From: Nocardia pseudobrasiliensis NBRC 108224
Lineage (GTDB): Bacteria; Actinomycetota; Actinomycetes; Mycobacteriales; Mycobacteriaceae
DNA length: 64,000 nt
Reading direction: 5' to 3'
Assembly (NCBI RefSeq): GCF_001613105.1
Contig: NZ_BDBS01000023.1
Span: 1-64,000, forward strand
This document shows, piece after piece, positions 25,739 through 32,591 of this stretch (position 1 is the first letter of the stretch; each line of letters opens with the position of its first letter). Position numbers and translations under genes: made by a program. Below the pieces are notes generated by a model. The model saw nothing but the letters and a program-made list of their open reading frames with translations, was not told the DNA's origin and ran no database searches.

Positions 25739-25918
25739 ATGAGTGCACAAGGCAAGGATCCCAATGAGATCCGTCGGCGGTTCGAGGAACTTCCGATGGA
25801 GGTGTTCCAGCTGGACGGCAGCGGCCTGCCCATCGAGTCGCTGACCGATGGTCACGGGATGACCGAGGTCGGCGCATCCTGCACGAGCTGTGTTTGCATC
25901 TGCTCCTGCTGCACCTAG
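25739..25918 (+). CDS. Thiopeptide precursor peptide
   Basis: A 59-residue precursor, ATG at 25739, with AGGAAGG eight bases upstream. The 46-residue leader contains LPMEVFQLDGSGLPIESL and ends TDGHGMTEVGA, closely resembling thiomuracin/GE2270 leaders as I recall them. The core, residues 47-59, is SCTSCVCICSCCT, the same pattern as thiocillin/micrococcin (SCTTCVCTCSCCTT) but with Ser4, Ile8 and one residue fewer at the end. By family rules Ser1 and Ser10 become two dehydroalanines that cyclise into the central pyridine, giving a 26-membered ring; the six Cys become thiazoles, Ser4 may become Dha, and Thr13 is the C-terminus. It is first in the rightward operon. Its short length makes it easy to miss. 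Confidence 0.96.
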   Translation: MSAQGKDPNEIRRRFEELPMEVFQLDGSGLPIESLTDGHGMTEVGASCTSCVCICSCCT

Positions 25919-25930
25919 TAATCACGTCGT

Positions 25931-25983
25931 GGAGGCGCCGGACCTGCGACTGCGCGTCGCATCCGACGCCTCCCGGCGCCTCC
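25931..25983 (+). promoter_or_regulatory. Hairpin between precursor and downstream operon genes
   Basis: A perfect 11-bp inverted repeat, GGAGGCGCCGG (25931-25941) and CCGGCGCCTCC (25973-25983), encloses a smaller GCGAC/GTCGC stem. It starts 12 bp past the precursor stop and ends about 20 bp before the next ribosome-binding site. There is no U tract. I infer a partial terminator or processing/stability element that makes precursor mRNA more abundant than the enzyme genes. Confidence 0.6.
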
Positions 25984-26013
25984 GCCGAATACCCGGCCGC
26001 AAAGGAGAGTCGG

Positions 26014-27219
26014 ATGCCGACATCTGAAAAAGAACATATTCTCCAGTCGCTACCGACCGAACGTCCTCGCGACCGCCCGCTCGATCCTCCGCCGGAATTT
26101 CTGAAACTACGGGAGGCCGGTCCGATCGTTCGAATGGTGTTTCCGGACGGGCATCTCGGATGGCTTGTCACCGGACATACTCTCGCCCGCCACGTGCTGA
26201 GCGATCCGATATTCAGTTCGCGCCCCGAATTGCAGCATATTCCGCTGGCGACCATGGGTGGGCTCACCATGCCTCCCGCCGCTCCCGGGCAGATGTCGAA
26301 TATGGACGCGCCGGAACATACCCGATATCGCCGTATGCTCCTGCCGCATTTCACCCGCCCGCGCATGGAGGAACTCCGGCCGGGGCTGGAGCAGATCATC
26401 GAGCGACGCCTCGACATCATGGCGTCGACGCCTTCGGGAGAGGTCGATCTGGCGACCTGCGTGGCGCATCCGATCACCTTTTCCGCAATAGGACTACTAC
26501 TCGGGATCCCGGCCGACGATCAACAATTCTCGAGTCCCGCGGAGATTACCGATGTGGACGGTCCCGCGGGTTTCCAGGTGTTCATGGATACGATGAATTA
26601 TCTGGGCGAGCTGATCCGTCGCAAACGGGCCGAGCCCTCCGACGACCTGCTCGGCCGCCTGGTCGCCGACACCGATCTCAGCGATGGCGAATTGGTCAAT
26701 ATGAGCATGATGTTGATCATCGGCGGCACGGAATCCACCGCACATATGATTCTCTCGTCGGTTCTGCTGTTGTTGCAGCAGCCCGAACAGCGGGCCGAAT
26801 ATCTGCACGCGTTGTCGAACGAGTATGCCGCCGTGGACGAATTGGTGCGGTTCCTCAGCGTCTCGCAGGTCGTCATGCCGCCGCGCACCGCGACCGCCGA
26901 TATCGAACTCGGCGACGTGCTGGTGCGCGCGGGGGAAACGGTGGCCGTCTCCCTCACGGCGGCCAATCACGATCCGTCGGTCTTCGACGACCCGGCGCGG
27001 CTGCGACCGAATCGGGCCGAGCCCGGCCGCCACGTGGGTTTCGGTTACGGCATCCATCGCTGCATCGGCTCCCATCTCGCTCGGATCGAGGTGCAGCAGT
27101 GCGTGACCCAGATCTTCCGGCGATTCCCGCGGTTGCGTCTCGACCAGCCACTCGAGAGCGTCCCGATGCGAGAGAAAGAGTTCATGTATGGACCACGCGC
27201 ACTCCGCGTCCGATGGTGA
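26014..27219 (+). CDS. Cytochrome P450 (thiopeptide tailoring, copy B)
   Basis: Second cluster P450, 401 residues from the ATG at 26014, preceded by AAAGGAG. Hallmarks are the I-helix IIGGTESTAHM, ELVR (ExxR) and heme loop FGYGIHRCIG with Cys350. It follows the precursor gene on the same strand and overlaps the next methyltransferase gene by 32 bp. Its similarity to copy A across the divergent promoter suggests duplication followed by division of labour, for example oxidation at different residues such as Ile8 or Val6; that choice is inference. Confidence 0.93.
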   Translation: MPTSEKEHILQSLPTERPRDRPLDPPPEFLKLREAGPIVRMVFPDGHLGWLVTGHTLARHVLSDPIFSSRPELQHIPLATMGGLTMPPAAPGQMSNMDAPEHTRYRRMLLPHFTRPRMEELRPGLEQIIERRLDIMASTPSGEVDLATCVAHPITFSAIGLLLGIPADDQQFSSPAEITDVDGPAGFQVFMDTMNYLGELIRRKRAEPSDDLLGRLVADTDLSDGELVNMSMMLIIGGTESTAHMILSSVLLLLQQPEQRAEYLHALSNEYAAVDELVRFLSVSQVVMPPRTATADIELGDVLVRAGETVAVSLTAANHDPSVFDDPARLRPNRAEPGRHVGFGYGIHRCIGSHLARIEVQQCVTQIFRRFPRLRLDQPLESVPMREKEFMYGPRALRVRW

Positions 27220-28114
27220 CCGACCGCCGAGACTCGCGGTCAAGGGAGTCAGCCGCACCGCGCTCGCCGCCGCCCTGGCGCGCGCGGCCCATCAGGTCGT
27301 GGATCGCGCGGAGATCCTGCGCGACACGCTGGCCCTCGAATTCGCGGGCGTGACCGCATCGGCGTTCGACGATCTCGACCGCGTCGATGTCCTGTTCCCG
27401 CCCGAGGCCAGGCTGTTCGTCGCCGCACGCCAGCGCATCGCCGAGGATGCGCTCGCCGCGCGGTCGCCGACAACCCAGGTCGTCATCCTGGGCGCCGGAT
27501 TGGACACCCTGGGCTATCGCGCGGCGCAGCGCGGTCGCCGGGTGTTCGAACTCGACCATCCGGTGACTCAGCGGTGGAAGCTCGACAGATTCGCGGCGGC
27601 CGAGCGACCGCTGCCACCCGACTTGCGTCTGGTCCCAATAGATTTCGAGCAGGACACTCTGGCGGACGCGCTGGCGCGGGCGGGTTTCGATCGAACCGCG
27701 CCGGCCTTCTTCACCTGGCTCGGCGTCGTGCCCTATCTGACGATCGATACCGTGGTCGACACGCTGCGCTTCGTGGCCGAACAGCGGGCGCCGGTCGATA
27801 TCGTCCTCGACTACAGCGAGCCGCTGCACGTCCTGCCGGAGGATCGCCGTACGCGCATGAGAGAGCTGATGACATTTCTCGAGGGATTGGGCGAGCCATG
27901 GCTCACCCTCCTCACTCGGCGGCATATGGCAGAAATTCTACGAGCGTGTGGATTCGACACAATTCAGGACGCCGCACATACCGACCTACTGAGAAAGTAT
28001 TCAACTACATACACGGGAGAGAATTACGACTCACATGTCGTTGTCGCCTCACGCAGCAAGCGTCCATTAGAGCATACCGCAAACGTCGGCGATCACTCCC
28101 GAACAGAACCTTGA
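27188..28114 (+). CDS. Class I SAM-dependent methyltransferase, leucine carboxyl methyltransferase-like
   Basis: A 308-residue protein of the LCM/PPM-like family (TIGR00027-type). The SAM site is QVVILGAGLDTLGYR, followed by RVFELDHPVTQRWK and the family-typical FFTWLGVVPYLT. Relatives of leucine carboxyl methyltransferase methylate carboxyl groups, so methyl-esterification of the thiopeptide C-terminal Thr is a reasonable but unproven role. An O-methylation elsewhere is an alternative. The ATG at 27188 lies inside the P450 3' end with AGAAAGAG before it. The last 60 codons are AT-richer than the surroundings. Confidence 0.85.
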   Translation: MDHAHSASDGDRPPRLAVKGVSRTALAAALARAAHQVVDRAEILRDTLALEFAGVTASAFDDLDRVDVLFPPEARLFVAARQRIAEDALAARSPTTQVVILGAGLDTLGYRAAQRGRRVFELDHPVTQRWKLDRFAAAERPLPPDLRLVPIDFEQDTLADALARAGFDRTAPAFFTWLGVVPYLTIDTVVDTLRFVAEQRAPVDIVLDYSEPLHVLPEDRRTRMRELMTFLEGLGEPWLTLLTRRHMAEILRACGFDTIQDAAHTDLLRKYSTTYTGENYDSHVVVASRSKRPLEHTANVGDHSRTEP

Positions 28115-28170
28115 CACCCCCACCAGCGCGAGATACCGTGAGGTCTACGTTTCTCGCGTGGGGAGTTGAA

Positions 28171-28854
28171 ATGAACACTCGGGGGGATAATTTGAAATCT
28201 GTCCTACTTGCCGGACTCACGCCCATAACCTGTCGAGGCATTATATCTACCCTACCCGACTCTTTCCGATTCGAGCAACTCGAACCACCACGTGGCGGAA
28301 AGCTCGATATCGCTGCACTGAGCCGGTATCTACACGGTCGATGTCAATTCGATCTGATGATCATAGATCCGTTCCAGGATCGATTCGCCTGCGGCGGTTT
28401 GGCCGCCTGCGAAACCTTCAAGAAGTTTCTACCCAATTCCAAGATTCTCATATTCTCGAATCCGCCGGAGCACCGAGATCTGATCCTGGCGACGGCCTGG
28501 GGAGTGGACAGCTTCGTCTCCTCTGTCGAATCGCCCGAGCAGCTCGCCGCCTGCGTCGAGGCCACCCTGTCGGGCACCCGATTCTGGGTGCTGTCCAGCA
28601 CGGATACCACCGCTCCGAATGCCGAGGCGGCGAGTCTGCTGAGCTTGACGGCCCGCGAGAAGGAGATTCTGGAGCTGATCTCGCTACGGCACACCAATCA
28701 GCAGATCGCCCGACTCCTGGGCATCAGCCCCAATACGGTGAAAAATCATGTGGCGTCGATTCTGCGGAAGATGAAGCTGACCAGCCGCTCCGATCTCTTC
28801 GGAACCTATTTGTTTCCGGCCGCTCGGCACACGACATCCCCGATCGCCGGTTGA
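28171..28854 (+). CDS. LuxR-family transcriptional regulator of the thiopeptide cluster
   Basis: A 227-residue regulator; start ATG at 28171 with GGGGAG upstream. The N-terminal part looks like a receiver fold (FDLMIIDPF could hold a phospho-acceptor Asp, and KILIFSNPP resembles a beta strand with its switch), but usual receiver residues are incomplete, so it may be phosphorylation-independent. The C-terminal LuxR HTH is clear: LTAREKEILELISLRHTNQQIARLLGISPNTVKNHV (about 160-195). It sits between the two methyltransferase genes and is the only regulator in the cluster, so the repeats at 25518 and 25604 are its likely targets. Confidence 0.88.
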   Translation: MNTRGDNLKSVLLAGLTPITCRGIISTLPDSFRFEQLEPPRGGKLDIAALSRYLHGRCQFDLMIIDPFQDRFACGGLAACETFKKFLPNSKILIFSNPPEHRDLILATAWGVDSFVSSVESPEQLAACVEATLSGTRFWVLSSTDTTAPNAEAASLLSLTAREKEILELISLRHTNQQIARLLGISPNTVKNHVASILRKMKLTSRSDLFGTYLFPAARHTTSPIAG

Positions 28855-28902
28855 ACCGCAATCGGGAAATACACTCATATCCACGAACAGGCAGGATCAG
28901 AA

Positions 28903-29502
28903 GTGGAAACTCAACAGTCGTCGAAGGTCGTTTCCTTTTTGTACGACCTGGCCTATCGTCTCGGAATTTCACCATGGGATCTCGGGAAGCCCATGGACGA
29001 ACTGGTGGATCTCATCGAGGGCGATAAATCCCTCCCGGCGGGCCGGGCGATCGATCTCGGTTGCGGCGCCGGAACGAAGTCCATCTATCTGGCGCGGCAG
29101 GGCTGGAAAGTCACCGGCGTCGATATTTCGGGGCAGGCTTTGACTCATGCGCGGACCCGGACAGCCGAGGCCGGAGTGGATGTGGATTATATCCAAGCGG
29201 ATCTGCTGAATATGCCGAGCGAGCTCGCCGAGCGGCGCTTCGATTTCCTGCTCGATTTCGGCTGCGCACATAATCTGAGAAATACCGCGAAGGCGGCCTA
29301 TGCGCAAGCCACCGCCGGAATCGCGGCGCCGGGAGCCACGCTGTACCTCTATGCCTTTACCCGGGGACCGCAGAGCGTCACCCGCAAACAGATCCACACC
29401 GACTTCGCGCCGTACTGGAATCTGGTATCCGCCGAACCGGGCAGCATTCGCCGATGGCCGGACGCCGGGCCGTTCTGGTATCGAATGCAGCTGCGCGAGT
29501 GA
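28903..29502 (+). CDS. Class I SAM-dependent methyltransferase (thiopeptide tailoring)
   Basis: A 199-residue methyltransferase starting with GTG at 28903, with AGGA upstream. Motif I is AIDLGCGAGTKSIYLA (about 49-64), followed by VTGVDISGQAL and a QADLLNMP segment, a standard Rossmann SAM fold of the methyltransferase-11/25 type. It has no SPOUT knot, so it is not a thiostrepton-resistance-type rRNA methylase; a tailoring O-, N- or C-methylation is more likely. It ends the rightward operon and converges with the leftward ThiF-like gene, 20 bp away. Confidence 0.85.
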   Translation: METQQSSKVVSFLYDLAYRLGISPWDLGKPMDELVDLIEGDKSLPAGRAIDLGCGAGTKSIYLARQGWKVTGVDISGQALTHARTRTAEAGVDVDYIQADLLNMPSELAERRFDFLLDFGCAHNLRNTAKAAYAQATAGIAAPGATLYLYAFTRGPQSVTRKQIHTDFAPYWNLVSAEPGSIRRWPDAGPFWYRMQLRE

Positions 29503-29522
29503 GCGATACCGCTCGACGCCCC

Positions 29523-31373
29523 TCACCCGCACTCCCCGGCCCAGACGACGTGCACCAGATATGGCAGCGCCGCACTGAGCCGGGGATCGTGGTCGAGGGG
29601 CACGACCACCGGTCGTCGGCCCGCGCGGGCCCACATCGACGTCAAAACCGCGAGGTCCATCGGTTCCGCTTCGTGCACCTCGGCGGCGATACCGCCGACG
29701 ACGATGTCTTCCGGAACGCGGGGAGCGTATTCCGGCCGCTGTTCGGCCATCGACTGACACCGCAGTAGAGCGGTCTCCAGGGCGGCGGTGGCCGCGTCGT
29801 CGAATGTCAGCCCGCTCGTGCAGGAGACCAGCCGCCCGCCGATCGTGCAGGCCGCGGCCGGAACCGCCGGCACCGACCGCACCTGCCACAGTTCGAGCTC
29901 CGCGCCGAACAGTCTTGCCAGCGTGGCGCTTTCGGTCGCTGAGCCGCGTGGCGGGCGCACCCTGGTCGCGACGCTTTCGCCGGTCCGCAATCCGCGCAGT
30001 GCGATCTCACGGCATTGTCCGAGGATCCCACGGCATACCGCGTCGTCCCAGCTGTAACCGAACGCCACGCCCGGCGGTAGGCGATAGGGCGTTGCGGCGG
30101 CGAGAACGGGAAATGCCGTGGTGGCATCCACCATCAGGACGGCGGCATCGTCGAGGCGATAGGCGTGGGTGTGTCCCCGGACGGCGCCCGTGAGCAGCGC
30201 GCGCAGCGTCGCCGCCCGGCCCGCCGCATCGGAATCCCGGACCGAATTCGTCTGCAGCCGGGCGGGATCGACCATGATCGAGGCATATGTGGCGAGGGCC
30301 TGTTCGACGGCGCGATATCGCGCGAAGGCGAAGTCGCCACCCCATCCGACCACCTCCGGTCGCGGTTCACCGCGCAGGCGCAGCAGGCCGACCGGATCGG
30401 ATACCGTTGCCCGGCATACCCGCAGCGGTATCTGAGCGAAATCGGATTCGTCGGGGTCGGTGAACAATCCCGTCCACTCACCCCGGAAACCGGCGGCACG
30501 CGCGGAGAACTCGGCCTCGGTCAATCGTGGCGACCGCGCCAATTCCACGATCCGCGCACCGAATTCGTCCGCGGAGCAGGTGGCCGCAGGGGCGGCGAAT
30601 GGATGATCGGTGGTGGTCTTGACGACCGAACTTTCCAGCGTATCGGGGTCGAATCGCACGGCTTCTCGCCGCGGCGAGGATCGGCTACGCTCGAGCCGCA
30701 CCGCGAGCGCCGTACCCGCCGGGGCGGCGAGCTCGACTCGGTCCTGTTCGGTCACATGGCCGTTCGCATCCAGTCGGAGCAGGACGGACAGGGCCGACAG
30801 TGGAGTGTCCTCCCCCGTCGGTGCGCCGCACGCGAACCAGATATTCTCGCCGACACTCGAAACCCAGGCCAGGGGCACACCCCGCAGGCGGAACGCCGTC
30901 TCGATCGACTCGACGGACGCCGGATCGAGGCTCGGCAGCCAGCAATATCCGAAGTCGATGTCCGCCAGGGCCGTTCGAACGGCATCGGTCACCTCCGCGG
31001 AACCGTCGGTCGCGATCCGGGTGACCGAACCGCCCGACCGGCGAACGGTTCGTTCCATTTCGGTGCAGAAGTCGGCCTTTCCGATGACGAGCGCGTTGCC
31101 GCCGACGCCGATATCGCCGTCGGCCGCCGTCGATCGGACCACTCCGGTATCGGACAGCATCGTGATCAGTCGCCGCACCGCCGCCGCACGGTCCTCGGGG
31201 AGCCCGGCGACCAATTCGTCGAGCGTGTACGTCCCGTCGAGCAGTGGATGCAGGGCGCGCAGCATCGGATACGGGGTCCGGCCGATCAATGCCACCGGGC
31301 CCGCGGGCGACAAGATCGTCATACCCTCCGCCGTCTCCGCGTAGTAGACGTCGTCGGACAGCAGCAGTCCCAT
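29523..31373 (-). CDS. Ocin-ThiF-like thiopeptide leader-binding protein (F protein)
   Basis: A 616-residue partner of the cyclodehydratase that should capture the precursor leader. The N-terminus (about 1-80) reads as a PqqD-like winged-helix recognition element (ILSPAGPVALIGRTPYPMLRALHPLLDGTYTLDELVAGL), followed by a Rossmann-like ALVIGKADFCTEMERTVRRSG of the ocin-ThiF type without CxxC pairs. The C-terminal half has a faded YcaO-like pattern (FARYRAVEQALATYASIMVD, VAFGYSWDDAVCRGILGQCREIALR) but no ATP-site signature, so it is probably non-catalytic. It matches TbtF/NosH in role. Its ATG directly follows the stop of the upstream SpaB_C gene (TGAATG). Confidence 0.85.
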   Translation of the reverse strand: MGLLLSDDVYYAETAEGMTILSPAGPVALIGRTPYPMLRALHPLLDGTYTLDELVAGLPEDRAAAVRRLITMLSDTGVVRSTAADGDIGVGGNALVIGKADFCTEMERTVRRSGGSVTRIATDGSAEVTDAVRTALADIDFGYCWLPSLDPASVESIETAFRLRGVPLAWVSSVGENIWFACGAPTGEDTPLSALSVLLRLDANGHVTEQDRVELAAPAGTALAVRLERSRSSPRREAVRFDPDTLESSVVKTTTDHPFAAPAATCSADEFGARIVELARSPRLTEAEFSARAAGFRGEWTGLFTDPDESDFAQIPLRVCRATVSDPVGLLRLRGEPRPEVVGWGGDFAFARYRAVEQALATYASIMVDPARLQTNSVRDSDAAGRAATLRALLTGAVRGHTHAYRLDDAAVLMVDATTAFPVLAAATPYRLPPGVAFGYSWDDAVCRGILGQCREIALRGLRTGESVATRVRPPRGSATESATLARLFGAELELWQVRSVPAVPAAACTIGGRLVSCTSGLTFDDAATAALETALLRCQSMAEQRPEYAPRVPEDIVVGGIAAEVHEAEPMDLAVLTSMWARAGRRPVVVPLDHDPRLSAALPYLVHVVWAGECG

Positions 31374-32477
31374 TCAGCCCACCGCCTTTTCGGTGTAGGG
31401 CTGTCCGACGATCTCGTAGGCCGAGATGCCGTAGGCCGCCTCGACGGCCTCCGCCGCGAGGTGGCACAGCAGGACGCGCTCGACCGGCGTGACACCCAGC
31501 TGCGTCAGATGCAGATAGGTGAAATTGAGGATCAGCCGGTACACGGCGAATTCGGCGCTCTGCTGCATCGTCGCCCACGTCGGATTGTCGAAGAGGCGGT
31601 GATGGAACGCGCTGGCTTCGCCGAGCCGCCGCGTGGCGCCGGGAGCGGGCGGTGGCGGCGGCGGAACCGGCGACACGCCCGCGGCGGCGGTCTCCTCGGC
31701 GAATGCTCGACAGCACGTCATGATCCGCGCCCAGTCCGCGAGAAAGGGTTCCGAGAATTGCGCGCGGTCGATCGCATCGACCAGCGCTGTCACCCTGTCC
31801 CGCAGCCGGTCCGACGAATGGCGGAAGTTGGCATCCCACCGATCGCGCAGCGCCGCACCGTCGTCGGTGGCGGCCAGAAACCCCTCCGCATGCGAGCGGA
31901 ACGAGACGAAGCCCTGCCGGATTCCGCCGGCGGCTCCGATATGCCCGGCCGCGATCATCAGGTCCAATGCCCGCGACAACAGGGCGGATCGAGTGCGACA
32001 GGCGTCGTAACAGTCGAATGCGAGATCGGTTGTATCGGAATAGAACCGGGCCAGCGCATCGGCCCGGCCGGCATCGCCCATGATGTCGGTCCGCGGATCG
32101 AATTCGGACAGGACAACCGTATTGTCGGAATGCCACGGGGTCAGCGGCCCGCGCTCATGCTCCAACTCCGCCATTCGCACATGTCTGCGCAGCTCCTGCT
32201 CGATATCGAGGACCGTGGTCGACGGCGCCTCGGCCAGATAGGCCCGCATATCCCGCTGTACGGTCGGCCAGATCGTCTCGGTGAAGGTCGTCTCGTCGGT
32301 CAGGAAATTCAGCCGCACATGGGGTCCCTGACGCCAATGCCTGGTGAACGAGACCGCCTCGACCTGGGGGCGCAGCCGATCGAACAGCGGCCGGACACCG
32401 TGCAGTAGCAGATCGGATTTGTCCGGCCGGTAATAGAACACCCGGACGCTGTGCCAATCCGTCGAAAGCCAGTGCAT
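31374..32477 (-). CDS. SpaB_C-type thiopeptide protein, probably the pyridine synthase
   Basis: A 367-residue member of the thiopeptide-type bacteriocin biosynthesis family. The ATG at 32477 fits the GGGGG binding site better than the GTG at 32486. It has WHSVRVFYYRPDKSDLLL, FTRHWRQGPHVRLNFL and a C-terminal TYLHLTQLGVTP where the paralogue at 20627 has CVHLLCNRLGVAP; the His and Asn-Arg of the elimination motif are changed. A Pro-run (about residues 275-285) forms a linker. Separation from the dehydratase and the altered motif favour [4+2] cycloaddition between Dha1 and Dha10 to form the pyridine, as TbtD/TclM do. The reverse assignment cannot be excluded. Confidence 0.78.
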   Translation of the reverse strand: MHWLSTDWHSVRVFYYRPDKSDLLLHGVRPLFDRLRPQVEAVSFTRHWRQGPHVRLNFLTDETTFTETIWPTVQRDMRAYLAEAPSTTVLDIEQELRRHVRMAELEHERGPLTPWHSDNTVVLSEFDPRTDIMGDAGRADALARFYSDTTDLAFDCYDACRTRSALLSRALDLMIAAGHIGAAGGIRQGFVSFRSHAEGFLAATDDGAALRDRWDANFRHSSDRLRDRVTALVDAIDRAQFSEPFLADWARIMTCCRAFAEETAAAGVSPVPPPPPPAPGATRRLGEASAFHHRLFDNPTWATMQQSAEFAVYRLILNFTYLHLTQLGVTPVERVLLCHLAAEAVEAAYGISAYEIVGQPYTEKAVG

Positions 32478-32591
32478 CGAAATCACACCCCCGCAATCCG
32501 GAAGACGTTCGGCCCGTATCCATCAGGCTAATCACGGGTCTTCCGGCCGACCATGGCCTGTTTCCGACCATATGCGACTAGTCGGCGCAGC

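Noticed and set aside
25649..25855. Minus-strand small frames overlapping the precursor peptide
   Set aside because: They are antisense to the clearly functional precursor and lack a ribosome-binding site.
28903..29502. Thiostrepton-type rRNA methyltransferase for self-resistance
   Set aside because: The fold is class I Rossmann with DLGCGAGTKS, not the SPOUT knot expected of that resistance enzyme.
29523..31373. A second active YcaO cyclodehydratase
   Set aside because: The C-terminal half lacks the ATP-binding EALER/SNG/ExxERD motifs and the Pro-rich C-terminus.
30165..32408. 747-codon plus-strand open frame opposite the ThiF-like and SpaB_C genes
   Set aside because: It mirrors two recognisable minus-strand thiopeptide proteins and has Arg/Gly/Gln-rich shadow composition.
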